Of a DNA stretch of 36,199 bases, positions 25,986 to 33,974 are shown in pieces. The stretch covers positions 1-36,199 of the forward strand of contig JALHQM010000009.1 in the NCBI GenBank assembly GCA_022841965.1, read 5' to 3'. The translations under genes were made by a program, and so were the position numbers. The notes under the pieces were generated by a model. That model was not told where the DNA came from, ran no database searches, and worked only from the letters and a program-made list of their open reading frames with translations. Numbering within the stretch: the first letter of the stretch is position 1; each line of letters begins with the position of its first letter. This DNA comes from Hyphomicrobium sp. GTDB taxonomy: Bacteria > Pseudomonadota > Alphaproteobacteria > Rhizobiales > Hyphomicrobiaceae.

Positions 25986-27278
25986 ATGTCGGCTCACGAG
26001 TCGAATTACACACCTACTTCGCGCGTCGGGAAATGGTTTGACGAGCGGTTGCCTGTCGCGCGGTTGATGCACGGGCAGTTCGTCGACTTTCCCACCCCGC
26101 GCAACCTGAACTACGCGTGGACGTTCGGTGGCATTCTGACCTTCTGCCTTGTGGCTCAGATCGTGACGGGCATCGTGCTCGCCATGCACTATCAGCCGAG
26201 CGCGGAAGGCGCCTTTGCCTCTGTCGATCACATTCGCCGCGACGTGAACTTCGGGTGGCTGATCCAGCCGATGCACGCGGTGGGCGCTTCGATGTTCTTC
26301 ATCGCGGTCTATATCCATATCTTCCGCGGTCTCTACTATGGATCCTACAAGGCTCCGCGCGAAGTGCTCTGGATCCTCGGCGTCTTCATCCTGCTTGCAA
26401 TGATGGCGACGGCGTTCATGGGCTACGCACTGCCTTGGGGCCAGATGAGCTTCTGGGGCGTGACGGTGATTACCAACCTCTTCTCCGCGCTGGATAGCGT
26501 CTGGGCGGGCCTTGGTACCGGAATCACGGAGTGGCTGTGGGGCGGGTATGCGGTGACGGGCGTGACGCTCAATCGCTTCTTCTCGCTGCACTACCTGCTG
26601 CCCTTCGTCATCTTCGGTCTGGTAGTGCTGCACATCTGGGCGCTGCACGTTGCAGGGCAGAACAATCCGACGGGGCTCGACATCAAGTCGAAGTCGGACT
26701 CGGTGCCGATGTATCCGTTCGCCGTTGCCAAAGACGCGGTCGGTCTGTTCGCGTTCCTGATCGTGTTCGCCTGGTTCGTGCTGGTGATGCCGGATTATCT
26801 TGGACATGCCGACAACTTTACGCCGGCAAATCCGCTGGTGACGCCGCCACATATCGTTCCGGAATGGTACTTCCTTCCGTTCTACGCGATCTTGCGTGCG
26901 GTCCCTTCGAAGCTTGGCGGCGTGATCGCGATGTTTGCCTCGGTGCTCATTCTTGTGTTCGTGCCATGGCTCGACACGAGCCGTGTGCGTTCGGCGAAGT
27001 ACAGGCCGTACTACAAGATTGCGTTCTGGTTCTTCGTGTTCACCTGCGTGGCGCTGGGGTGGCTGGGTTCTAAACCTGCCGAACAGCCCTACGTTTTCTG
27101 GTCGCAGTTCTTCACGATCGCCTACTTCGCGTTCTTCCTCGTGGCATTGCCGGTCTTGGGTCTCATCGAAACCCCGAAACAGCTGCCGCGGTCCATCACC
27201 GAGTCGGTACTGGGCAAAGTTGGAGGTGGCGGGACACCGTTGCCTGTGGGTGCGGCTGCCGCACCTGAGAAGCGCTAA
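25986..27278 (+). CDS. petB: Cytochrome b subunit of cytochrome bc1
   Basis: 430 aa, the core membrane subunit with eight helices and two haems b, hosting the ubiquinol oxidation (Qo) and quinone reduction (Qi) sites. Diagnostic segments: [54 protein letters not shown] (first His pair), [48 protein letters not shown] (second pair), and [18 protein letters not shown] with the conserved PEWY loop of the Qo site. The ribosome site AAGGGAG is 6 bases ahead. Stop and petC start are separated by 13 bases. It is a separate protein from cytochrome c1, unlike the fused protein of Bradyrhizobium. A long opposite-strand frame over this gene is a shadow. Confidence 0.97.
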   Translation: MSAHESNYTPTSRVGKWFDERLPVARLMHGQFVDFPTPRNLNYAWTFGGILTFCLVAQIVTGIVLAMHYQPSAEGAFASVDHIRRDVNFGWLIQPMHAVGASMFFIAVYIHIFRGLYYGSYKAPREVLWILGVFILLAMMATAFMGYALPWGQMSFWGVTVITNLFSALDSVWAGLGTGITEWLWGGYAVTGVTLNRFFSLHYLLPFVIFGLVVLHIWALHVAGQNNPTGLDIKSKSDSVPMYPFAVAKDAVGLFAFLIVFAWFVLVMPDYLGHADNFTPANPLVTPPHIVPEWYFLPFYAILRAVPSKLGGVIAMFASVLILVFVPWLDTSRVRSAKYRPYYKIAFWFFVFTCVALGWLGSKPAEQPYVFWSQFFTIAYFAFFLVALPVLGLIETPKQLPRSITESVLGKVGGGGTPLPVGAAAAPEKR

Positions 27279-27291
27279 AGGGGACCGAGCC

Positions 27292-28308
27292 ATGAAGATT
27301 AAGACCACGGCTTCGGCCCACCTTTCGAGACGTCTCGCCGCGGCAGGTTTTGCCGTGGCCGTTCTTGCCGCGCCGGTGCCTGCTCACGCGGCGGGCGGCG
27401 GTCCGGAAATTCCCCGGATCGGCTGGTCGTTCGACGGACTGACGGGGCAATTCGACCGGGCTCAATTGCAGCGCGGGTTCCAGGTCTACCAGAATGTCTG
27501 CTCGGCCTGTCACGGGCTGGAGCGGTTGTCCTGGCGCAACCTGGTGCAGCCGGGTGGTCCGGAATTCCCAGAGGAGGCCGTTAAGGCACTCGCGAAAGAA
27601 TGGCCGAACAAGATCACCGACGGTCCCAATGATGCGGGCGAGATGTTCGAGCGCGATGCGCTTTTGTCGGATCGCATACTCGGGCCCTACAAGAACGAGA
27701 AGGCCGCTCGCGCGGCGCAAAACGGGGCCTATCCGCCCGATCTGTCTTTGATCGCGCGCGCCCGGAACCCTGAATACAAGGGTTCGGCACTCGGGCATGG
27801 CCCACATATGCTGCGCGACATTCTCACCGGCTATCAGGCCGGCGGGGAGGATTATCTGCACGCCCTGTTGTTGGGCTACACGGACGTTCCCTCGTATGTT
27901 CGCGAGGAGAATGGCCATCTCAAGCTCGTGGGTGCGGACGGTGCGGGCGGTAAGGCGGTCGAGCAATGCGCGTCGGTGACGCCGGGTGAAGACGGCAAGC
28001 CGGACGTTTGCAATGCGCTCGCCGAGGGCATGAATTACAACGCTGCATTCCCAGGGCATCAGATTGCCATGCCGGCCGTGCTCGGCGACGGAGCGGTTGA
28101 GTATCCAAAGGACGAGAACGGCGTGGCGCTGGTGCCGGCAACGCTCGATCAGCATGCGCGCGATGTGGCCACTTTCCTGGCATGGGCGGCCGATCCGCAC
28201 CTCAATCAGCGCAAGGCTACGGCTTGGCAAGCCCTGTTGTTCCTGCTCGTGACGACGGTCCTGCTGTTCCTGGGCAAGAAGCGGATCTGGTCGCGCATCG
28301 AGCACTGA
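27292..28308 (+). CDS. petC: Cytochrome c1 subunit of cytochrome bc1
   Basis: 338 aa. It begins with a Sec signal peptide (MKIKTTASAHLSRRLAAAGFAVAVLAAPVPAHA). The haem site is CSACH (Cys70, Cys73, His74) within QVYQNVCSACHGLERLSWRNL, and the sixth ligand is probably Met in FPGHQIAMPAVL near residue 263. Segments DILTGYQAGGEDYLHALLLGYTD and NYNAAFPGHQIAMP are family markers. A C-terminal helix ATAWQALLFLLVTTVLLFLGKKRIWSRIEH anchors it in the inner membrane. The ATG at 27292 has GGGGA upstream; an overlapping frame runs upstream into petB but is not used. It is the last gene of petABC and is followed by a strong terminator. Confidence 0.96.
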   Translation: MKIKTTASAHLSRRLAAAGFAVAVLAAPVPAHAAGGGPEIPRIGWSFDGLTGQFDRAQLQRGFQVYQNVCSACHGLERLSWRNLVQPGGPEFPEEAVKALAKEWPNKITDGPNDAGEMFERDALLSDRILGPYKNEKAARAAQNGAYPPDLSLIARARNPEYKGSALGHGPHMLRDILTGYQAGGEDYLHALLLGYTDVPSYVREENGHLKLVGADGAGGKAVEQCASVTPGEDGKPDVCNALAEGMNYNAAFPGHQIAMPAVLGDGAVEYPKDENGVALVPATLDQHARDVATFLAWAADPHLNQRKATAWQALLFLLVTTVLLFLGKKRIWSRIEH

Positions 28309-28333
28309 TGCTATAGCGATCGTCGACAGACAG

Positions 28334-28368
28334 CGGGCGCAGGGCTTGTCTCTGCGCCCGTTTTTTAT
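28334..28368 (+). terminator. Intrinsic terminator of petABC
   Basis: Stem CGGGCGCAG (28334-28342) and CTGCGCCCG (28352-28360) with a 9-base loop, followed by TTTTTTATTG. It lies 25 bases after the petC stop and just ahead of mtnP. Confidence 0.92.
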
Positions 28369-28395
28369 TGCGGCATCGTTTGTGGGGAGGGGCGG

Positions 28396-29271
28396 GTGGC
28401 AGCTTCGGTATTGGGGATCGTTGGTGGTAGCGGGTTTTACAATCTGCCGGGCCTGTCACATGCGCGCTGGGAGCGCGTTGAGAGCCCGTTTGGGAAGCCG
28501 TCGGACGAGATTTTGTTCGCTGAGATGGACGGGTTGCCGGTGCGCTTCCTGCCGCGGCATGGCCGGGGACACAAGGTGCCGCCGTCGGCGATCAACTATC
28601 GCGCGAATATCGATGCGCTCAAGCGGGCCGGCGTGACGGATCTTGTCTCTGTGTCGGCGTGTGGGTCGCTGAAGGAAGAGTACGCGCCGGGGCATTTCGT
28701 GCTTGTCGATCAGTTTATCGACCGGACATTTGCGCGGGAGAAGTCGTTCTTTGGTCCGGGACTCGTGGCGCACGTGTCGGTGGCCGATCCGGTCAGCCCG
28801 TTGTTGGTCGATGCCGTGCACGCGGCGGCCACGGCTGAGGGGATCGCGCACACACGGGGCGGGACCTATCTGGTGATGGAGGGTCCGCAATTTTCGACGC
28901 GGGCTGAATCACACCTCTATCGGAGTTGGGGGTGTGATGTGATCGGCATGACGAATATGCCGGAGGCCAAGCTCGCGCGGGAGGCGGAGATTTGCTACGC
29001 GACGGTGGCGATGGTGACGGACTATGACTGCTGGCATGACGATCATGCCGCCGTCGATGTCGCGTCGATCATCGCGGTGATGCATGCGAACACGGAGAAG
29101 GCGCAGCGGCTTGTGGCGCGGTTGGCGCGCGATTTTCCGCGTGAGCATCCGGCGTGTCCGATTGGGTCGGACCGGGCGCTCGACGTGGCGCTGATCACCT
29201 CACCGGAGGCGCGCGACGCGGCGTTGCTGGCGCGGCTCGATGCGGTGGCGGGGCGTGTGTTGAAGGGTTGA
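28396..29271 (+). CDS. mtnP: S-methyl-5'-thioadenosine phosphorylase
   Basis: 291 aa. Cleaves 5'-methylthioadenosine with phosphate into adenine and 5-methylthioribose-1-phosphate, removing an inhibitor made by polyamine and other SAM-dependent syntheses. It belongs to the trimeric PNP/MTAP branch: GIVGGSGFYNLPGL (8-21), phosphate site RHGRGHKVPPSAINYRANIDALK, VSVSACGSLKEEYAPG, LVMEGPQFSTRAESHLYRSWGCDVIGMTNMPEAKLAREAEICYATVAMVTDYDCWH, where the DYD pair recognises the adenine ring. The start is GTG at 28396 with GGGGAGGGG just before it. Downstream on the same strand, beyond two opposite-strand genes, are apt (adenine salvage) and mtnA (next enzyme on methylthioribose-1-P), so the pathway is distributed over one locus. 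Confidence 0.95.
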   Translation: MAASVLGIVGGSGFYNLPGLSHARWERVESPFGKPSDEILFAEMDGLPVRFLPRHGRGHKVPPSAINYRANIDALKRAGVTDLVSVSACGSLKEEYAPGHFVLVDQFIDRTFAREKSFFGPGLVAHVSVADPVSPLLVDAVHAAATAEGIAHTRGGTYLVMEGPQFSTRAESHLYRSWGCDVIGMTNMPEAKLAREAEICYATVAMVTDYDCWHDDHAAVDVASIIAVMHANTEKAQRLVARLARDFPREHPACPIGSDRALDVALITSPEARDAALLARLDAVAGRVLKG

Positions 29272-29275
29272 CAGA

Positions 29276-30100
29276 TCAGGCCGGGTAAAGCCCCAGCCGG
29301 GCGAGTAGTGCCAATCCAACTTCCTTTCGCTTGGGAAGATCAGCTTCGTTCCGTACGTCCATATTGAGTGCAAACGTATCGATGCGGCCGCTGCCTTCGA
29401 CCCAGCCGACCCACCAACCGATCTGCGGACTTGCGGCGGTCATCCAGCCGGTTTTCGCATATAGACGTCGGCCGTAGCGGGTGTCCTGAAGCAGCATTTC
29501 CCTCACTGCTGATTGTGCTGCCTTCGTCATCGGCAACTCTTGCAGAGCGAGAGCAGCTAGGAAACTTGTCTGTTCGACGGCGCTGATTGTGAGGGGGCCA
29601 TCGAGCCAGAAGCGGTCGACCACGGTTCCTGGATTGGCGTTGCCATAACCCAGATGATCGAGCCAAGTTTCGTAGGTTTTCAGTCCGATGCGCCGTGCGA
29701 TTTGTTGATAGACGGGAACGTTTGATACGCGGATCGCTTGTGCGAGCGTCATGTCGCGTTGCCACTCCTGCATCGGTGCCGGCTGGCCGTCCCATTTGAA
29801 GACCTCGCCGGGGCCTGTCACGGCGCCCGTCTCCAGCGCAATGAGGCTGTTTGTGATCTTGAAGGTTGAGGCCGGGATGAAGCGCTGTTGGGCGCGTGGC
29901 TCATTGACGAGCGTGACGCGGTCGGTGGCCGTATCCAAATGCGCGAATGTGCCCGTGAGGTAGCGTTGCGCGAATTCGTCCTCCAGGCTGGCTGTGGTGC
30001 GCCCCGCGCCAAGGCTGCCTTTGGGAAGGATCCCGGCTGCGGCGCCAGCGGCGGATGCCATAAGCAGGGCCCGGCGGCGGGGATCGAAGGAGACCGGCAT
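29276..30100 (-). CDS. Class D (OXA-type) beta-lactamase
   Basis: 274 aa. Serine beta-lactamase that hydrolyses penicillin-type rings via an acyl-enzyme, activated by a carboxylated Lys. All four class D landmarks are present: PASTFK with Ser78 and Lys81, SNV at 126-128, YGN at 152-154, and KTG at 216-218 (LYAKTGWM). Other OXA signatures are KITNSLIALETGAV, FKWDGQ, FWLDGPLTISAVEQTSFLAAL and IGWWVGWVEG. The N-terminus DPRRRALLMASAAGAAAG is a Tat-like signal with adjacent arginines. SNV (rather than SxV with another residue) is within family variation. It stands on the opposite strand, 4 bases past mtnP's stop, and 3 bases from the preceding membrane-protein gene on its own strand. Spectrum and expression cannot be told. 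Confidence 0.94.
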   Translation of the reverse strand: MPVSFDPRRRALLMASAAGAAAGILPKGSLGAGRTTASLEDEFAQRYLTGTFAHLDTATDRVTLVNEPRAQQRFIPASTFKITNSLIALETGAVTGPGEVFKWDGQPAPMQEWQRDMTLAQAIRVSNVPVYQQIARRIGLKTYETWLDHLGYGNANPGTVVDRFWLDGPLTISAVEQTSFLAALALQELPMTKAAQSAVREMLLQDTRYGRRLYAKTGWMTAASPQIGWWVGWVEGSGRIDTFALNMDVRNEADLPKRKEVGLALLARLGLYPA

Positions 30101-30103
30101 GCG

Positions 30104-30499
30104 TTAGCTGTTGGGGAAGGTGATGAGGATCTTCGCCTTCAGCAGTTCGGGGAAGGCGGCTTCAAGCGCCTGACCGCCTAGCCAGAGCAGGACGCCCAGG
30201 ATGATGAGGGCTGGAATGGCCGCGAAGACCGCCTTGATGAAAAACCACATCAGGCGGAAGAACGGCACGTCGATGGATCGGATGGCGGCCGGATAGGCCT
30301 CGTCGGCGGGGTAGCCCGGGTAGGACGCCGCTGCCGCATAGGGGGCCGGTTCGGGCTGGTGGGCGGACAGGCCGGAGGGCTGGGCGTCCCGGTCGCGGGC
30401 TTCGCGCTCACGGGCTTCCCGGGCGCGGGCTTCCTTTTCGCGGCGGAACGTGCGCGGCAGGTCTTCCATATCGCCGTCGGCGGTCAGCGGTACAGACAT
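30104..30499 (-). CDS. Membrane protein with charged N-terminal region, unknown family
   Basis: 131 aa. The first third is highly charged and repetitive (RTFRREKEARAREAREREARDRDAQ), a likely coiled coil; a Pro/Ala/Tyr-rich linker follows (PEPAPYAAAASYPGYPADEAYPAA); then one or two hydrophobic segments near the end (FFRLMWFFIKAVFAAIPALIILGVLLWLGGQALEAAF). The chosen ATG at 30499 has GAGG 9 bases upstream; an ATG at 30514 is possible. It lies 3 bases upstream of the beta-lactamase on the same strand, so the two are probably cotranscribed, but no functional tie is known. No known domain was recognised. Confidence 0.7.
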   Translation of the reverse strand: MSVPLTADGDMEDLPRTFRREKEARAREAREREARDRDAQPSGLSAHQPEPAPYAAAASYPGYPADEAYPAAIRSIDVPFFRLMWFFIKAVFAAIPALIILGVLLWLGGQALEAAFPELLKAKILITFPNS

Positions 30500-30634
30500 C
30501 GCATCAATCCTCATTAGGGCTCTTGGGGGCCGGGCACAGCCGGCGAATCAATTTCGCCCAAGTTTAGCGGCCCGGCTATCGATTGACGTTCGATATTGGT
30601 AGTTTGCGCCGTGAATTTGGCGGGGAGGTGTCTG

Positions 30635-31165
30635 TTGAGCGACTTGAAGAGCCTGATCAGGACAATACCGGATTACCCCAAGCCGGGGATCATGTTCCGC
30701 GATGTGACGACACTGCTCGGTGATGCGCAGGGGTTCAAAGCCGCGATCGCGCAGTTGTGCGAGCCATATCGCACAGTTCCGGTGGATGCGGTGGCCGGGA
30801 TCGAAGCGCGTGGGTTCATTCTCGGCGGTGCGGTGGCGGACCGGCTGGGATGCGGATTTGTTCCAATTCGCAAGAAGGGCAAGCTGCCGTGGAAAACCAT
30901 CGGGCAGGAGTATGCGCTTGAGTACGGCACGGACCGGATCGAGATGCACGAAGATGCGATCAAGGAAGGCGAGCGTGTGCTCATTGTCGACGATCTGATT
31001 GCGACGGGCGGGACGGCGACCGCGGCGTCGAAATTGATCCGGCAGCTCAAGGGAACGATCGTCGGCGCGGCGTTCGTGATCGATTTGCCGGAACTCGGCG
31101 GTGTGACGGTGTTGCGGGATGCCGGGATCGAGAGCCACTGCCTGATGGCGTTCGAGGGGCATTGA
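30635..31165 (+). CDS. apt: Adenine phosphoribosyltransferase
   Basis: 176 aa. Converts adenine plus PRPP to AMP; it can recycle the adenine released by mtnP. The type I PRTase signature is [14 protein letters not shown] (116-128). Also present: the APT-specific N-terminus [52 protein letters not shown], and [18 protein letters not shown] for the flexible loop. The start is TTG at 30635, chosen because GGGGAGG lies 6 bases upstream and homologues begin at [16 protein letters not shown]; the frame reaches a TTG at 30596 without a ribosome site. Its stop at 31163-31165 is 2 bases before the next ATG, so apt, the zinc-ribbon gene, mtnA and the aldolase form a tight run. Confidence 0.95.
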   Translation: MSDLKSLIRTIPDYPKPGIMFRDVTTLLGDAQGFKAAIAQLCEPYRTVPVDAVAGIEARGFILGGAVADRLGCGFVPIRKKGKLPWKTIGQEYALEYGTDRIEMHEDAIKEGERVLIVDDLIATGGTATAASKLIRQLKGTIVGAAFVIDLPELGGVTVLRDAGIESHCLMAFEGH

Positions 31166-31167
31166 GG

Positions 31168-31407
31168 ATGGCTGGCGCCGCGATCACGTCCGAGACCCTG
31201 GGCGGGGCGATGGCTGCGATCCTGGCGTGGCGCGTCAATCCGGATGCGGCGCCCTCGTGTCCGCTGTGCGGGGCTCAGGGGTTGGTGGTCAGCGATCATT
31301 CGGCGCGGCCGCATGCGGAGTGGTACCGGTTGGTGTGCGCGACGTGTGGGCTCGATCAGATGCTGGCTGTGCCGATGGGTGCGGTGGTGCCGGGCGCAGA
31401 AGGGTGA
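31168..31407 (+). CDS. Small zinc-ribbon protein between apt and mtnA
   Basis: 79 aa; family not recognised. It has two CxxC knuckles, CPLC (near 31) and CATC (near 58), with the segment [19 protein letters not shown] between them, consistent with a four-Cys zinc ribbon. The N-terminus [25 protein letters not shown] is helical. No membrane segment, so it is expected in the cytoplasm. The ATG at 31168 is preceded by GAGGGG and starts just after the apt stop; mtnA begins 4 bases after this gene's stop. The spacing implies cotranscription with the methylthioadenosine genes. No role is known; a regulatory or chaperone-like function for the pathway would be speculation. Confidence 0.75.
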   Translation: MAGAAITSETLGGAMAAILAWRVNPDAAPSCPLCGAQGLVVSDHSARPHAEWYRLVCATCGLDQMLAVPMGAVVPGAEG

Positions 31408-31411
31408 GGCG

Positions 31412-32512
31412 ATGAAAATCGGCGGGACGGCCTATCGGACGATCTGGCTTGAACCGGATGGCGGCCGCGTCGCGATCATCGATCAGACGAAGCTGCCGCA
31501 CCGGTTCGAAATCGTGCATCTGGCGAGCATGGAAGAGGCGGCGCGGGCCATTCTGACCATGCAGGTACGGGGCGCGCCGCTGATCGGCGTGACGGCTGCT
31601 TATGGCGTGGCGCTGGCGATGCGGGTGGATGCGTCGGACGATGCGCTGGGGGCGGCGGTTGCGTTTCTGGCAAAGCAGCGGCCGACGGCTGTCAACCTGC
31701 GCTGGGCACTGGAGGAGATGCGGCGGCATTTGCATCCGATTGCGCCGAAAGATCGGGCGGCGGCAGCGTTTGACCATGCGGCGCGGTTGGCGGATGACGA
31801 TGTTGCCATGTGCAAGGCGATTGGTGTGCATGGGCTTGAGATCATCCGCGAGATTGCTGGCAGAAAGGCGCCGGGTGAGCCGGTGAATGTTCTGACGCAT
31901 TGCAATGCTGGCTGGCTGGCGTGCGTCGATTGGGGGACGGCGACGTCGCCGATCTATCACGCGCATGATGCGGGGATCGCGCTGCATGTTTGGGTGGATG
32001 AGACGCGGCCGCGCAATCAAGGGGCGGCATTGACGGCGTTCGAATTGGGATCGCATGGCGTGCCGCATACGTTGATCGTGGATAACGCGGGTGGGCATCT
32101 GATGCAGCGGGGCGAGGTGGATCTCGTGATCGTTGGGACCGATCGTGTGACGGCTACGGGCGATGTGGCCAACAAGATCGGAACATATTTGAAGGCGCTG
32201 GCGGCGAAGGATACGGGAGTGCCCTTTTACGTAACGCTGCCGCAGTCGACGATCGATTGGACGCTGGAGGATGGTTTTTCCATACCGATCGAGGAGCGGT
32301 CGCAGGATGAAGTTTTGAAGCTGTCTGGGCGGACGGCGGATGGCGCGGTGCATCTGTTCGATATCGCACCGGAGGGGTGCCGGGCGGCGAATCCGGCCTT
32401 CGATGTTACGCCGGCGCGGTTGGTCACGGGGCTGATTACTGAGCGCGGGATCTGCGCGGCGACGCGCGAGGGCTTGGTGGGGCTTTATCCGGAACGGGGC
32501 GCGGCGGCATGA
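31412..32512 (+). CDS. mtnA: S-methyl-5-thioribose-1-phosphate isomerase
   Basis: 366 aa. Isomerises the aldose methylthioribose-1-phosphate to methylthioribulose-1-phosphate. It belongs to the eIF2B-like isomerase family: [19 protein letters not shown] (50-68), catalytic Cys164 in [26 protein letters not shown], and catalytic Asp244 in [19 protein letters not shown]. The segment [12 protein letters not shown] and [13 protein letters not shown] complete the family pattern. The ATG at 31412 has GAGG upstream. Its stop overlaps the start of the aldolase gene (ATGA at 32509-32512), implying coupled translation and a shared pathway: MtnA product is the expected substrate of the aldolase. Confidence 0.96.
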   Translation: MKIGGTAYRTIWLEPDGGRVAIIDQTKLPHRFEIVHLASMEEAARAILTMQVRGAPLIGVTAAYGVALAMRVDASDDALGAAVAFLAKQRPTAVNLRWALEEMRRHLHPIAPKDRAAAAFDHAARLADDDVAMCKAIGVHGLEIIREIAGRKAPGEPVNVLTHCNAGWLACVDWGTATSPIYHAHDAGIALHVWVDETRPRNQGAALTAFELGSHGVPHTLIVDNAGGHLMQRGEVDLVIVGTDRVTATGDVANKIGTYLKALAAKDTGVPFYVTLPQSTIDWTLEDGFSIPIEERSQDEVLKLSGRTADGAVHLFDIAPEGCRAANPAFDVTPARLVTGLITERGICAATREGLVGLYPERGAAA

Positions 32513-33177
32513 GCGAGGCAGCTTTGCGTCAGGAAATTGTTGCAACCGCTCGGGCGATGAGCGCGTCGGGGTTGTCGCCGGGGCGATCGGGAAACGTGTC
32601 GGCGCGGTTCGAGAGCGGGATGCTCATTACGCCCTCGGGGCTGGCGTATGACGCGATGGAGCCGGGTGATGTCGTGCGCGTTGGCGACGACGGGTCGGTG
32701 GCGGAGGGGCAGCGGGCGCCGTCGACGGAATGGCATTTTCATCTCGCGGCCTATCGGGCACGGCTGGATATGCATGCGCTGGTGCATACACATTCACTGC
32801 ACGCCACGGTGCTGGCGTGCGCGGGGCGGAGTATTCCGCCGTTCCACTACATGGTGGCGGTGGCGGGGGGCAGCGATATTCCGTTGGTGCCTTATGCCAC
32901 GTTCGGGACAGCTGAGTTGGCAGCGCACGTGGCGGAGGGATTGCGGGAGCGCAAGGCCTGTTTGATGGCGCACCATGGTCAGGTTGCCATGGGGACGACG
33001 CTTGCGGCGGCGCTGGAGCTTGCACACGAGGTCGAGGTTTTGGCGGAACAGTATTTTAAGGTCCTGGTATTGGGGCCGCCGCACCTCTTGCCGGAGGCGG
33101 AAATGTCCGTGGTTCTGGAAAAGTTTAAAACGTATGGCCGGGCTGCGATCGAACACGAGCCGGGCTCGCTTGCGTAG
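32509..33177 (+). CDS. Class II aldolase, FucA-like (probable methylthioribulose-1-P / deoxypentulose-P aldolase)
   Basis: 222 aa. Zn-dependent aldolase fold. It has the catalytic residues of L-fuculose-1-phosphate aldolase in the same spacing: Glu74 in PSTEWHFH, metal His93 and His95 in HTHSLH, and His156 in AHHGQ. GNVSARF (28-34) and ITPSGLAYD (40-48) hold the phosphate, and the end FKTYG aligns with FucA. It resembles FucA much more than the related dehydratase MtnB, so cleavage to dihydroxyacetone phosphate and 2-methylthioacetaldehyde, as shown for Rhodospirillum rubrum Ald2, is the best reading. This is inferred from family and from the 4-base overlap with mtnA. No alcohol or aldehyde dehydrogenase for the aldehyde lies in the window. 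Confidence 0.88.
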   Translation: MSEAALRQEIVATARAMSASGLSPGRSGNVSARFESGMLITPSGLAYDAMEPGDVVRVGDDGSVAEGQRAPSTEWHFHLAAYRARLDMHALVHTHSLHATVLACAGRSIPPFHYMVAVAGGSDIPLVPYATFGTAELAAHVAEGLRERKACLMAHHGQVAMGTTLAAALELAHEVEVLAEQYFKVLVLGPPHLLPEAEMSVVLEKFKTYGRAAIEHEPGSLA

Positions 33178-33322
33178 CTAGACAGCGGGTGTTTGTCTCG
33201 GAACGAAACGATCTTGGCAGGATTTCTTTGCCAAATAGGGCCGGTTGCTTAAATGCATGTTATCGGTTTTCGATAAAGATTGCTGCAAGTTGGATCGAAC
33301 TCCTCGACCTTGGGAGCCCGTT

Positions 33323-33712
33323 ATGCGTAAGATCACACTGCTTACTGTTCTGGCTGCGTTGACCGCACTTGGCGGAATTCTGGCTGGACCTGCCGAAGCT
33401 GGCCATCGCCGCGGCTGGCATCACGATCGCACAGTCGTGCACTACGGCTACACGCCGCGCTATCATCATGTCTTCGTCCGGTCATACGCTGGAACGCTCG
33501 ACCCGTATGCTTATCGCTACGAACCGCGCGGCTACTATCCCTATTACAACTCCGGCCAATGGAAGCCGGCGCATGTGATGCGCACGCAAAAGCGCCGCCG
33601 TCATTATGCGCGCCCGCCCTACTATCAGGCGTGGGGCTATCCCGACCGGCATTACCGGCACCGCGCGTGGCATGCCCGCCATCACGGACGGATTCATATC
33701 GGGCACTGGTAA
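33323..33712 (+). CDS. Small His/Tyr/Arg-rich exported protein
   Basis: 129 aa. Signal peptide MRKITLLTVLAALTALGGILAGPAEAG. The mature part is very rich in His, Tyr and Arg (HRRGWHHDRTVVHYGYTPRYHHVF, GYYPYYNSGQWKPAHVMRTQKRRRHY, HYRHRAWHARHHGRIHIGHW) with no cysteine, suggesting a periplasmic or surface protein that could bind metal. I do not recognise a family; the GQWKPAHVM segment resembles short exported proteins of Hyphomicrobium-type genomes (recalled). GGGAG precedes the ATG at 33323; the upstream in-frame ATG at 33245 lacks one. Followed by a perfect palindrome. Function unknown. Confidence 0.8.
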   Translation: MRKITLLTVLAALTALGGILAGPAEAGHRRGWHHDRTVVHYGYTPRYHHVFVRSYAGTLDPYAYRYEPRGYYPYYNSGQWKPAHVMRTQKRRRHYARPPYYQAWGYPDRHYRHRAWHARHHGRIHIGHW

Positions 33713-33737
33713 TTCTCTGCCCTCGACTGGAATAGCG

Positions 33738-33765
33738 ACACGGCCGGAAACGTTTCCGGCCGTGT
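33738..33765. repeat. Perfect 28-bp palindrome after the His-rich gene
   Basis: ACACGGCCGGAAAC (33738-33751) is directly followed by its complement GTTTCCGGCCGTGT (33752-33765); the stem can extend to 17 pairs with one G:T. It starts 25 bases after the stop codon but has no T-run, so it may be a Rho-independent-like hairpin or a protein-binding site. Confidence 0.6.
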
Positions 33766-33974
33766 TGCGTTGTGGCGGCGCGTTCAGGGGCCATGTTGTG
33801 CGCGTTGGGAGCCGAAGTCTGGCCACACAATGAAAACGATGACGGCACGTTCATGCCCTATTCATGTGGACTTTGATTATATCGCCAACAAGGACGGCGG
33901 TGCCGTTCGCGAGATTGACCATAAAAGTCTGCCAGACGCTTGGCGTTTTGCAGTCGACGAAAAGGGGAATTCAC

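Noticed and set aside
25920..27308. 462-aa minus-strand open frame
   Set aside because: Antisense to petB, which is unambiguous. Arg/Glu/His-rich composition is a mirror of the membrane protein codons.
31289..32545. 418-aa minus-strand open frame
   Set aside because: Antisense to mtnA, with Arg/Pro/His-rich low-complexity sequence and no domain.
32509..33177. Identification as MtnB, methylthioribulose-1-P dehydratase
   Set aside because: MtnB shares the fold, but the sequence follows FucA in catalytic Glu/His spacing, in the HYMVAVAGG segment and in the FKTYG end, and no mtnC or mtnD is nearby. FucA/Ald2-like is the better reading, though assay is needed.
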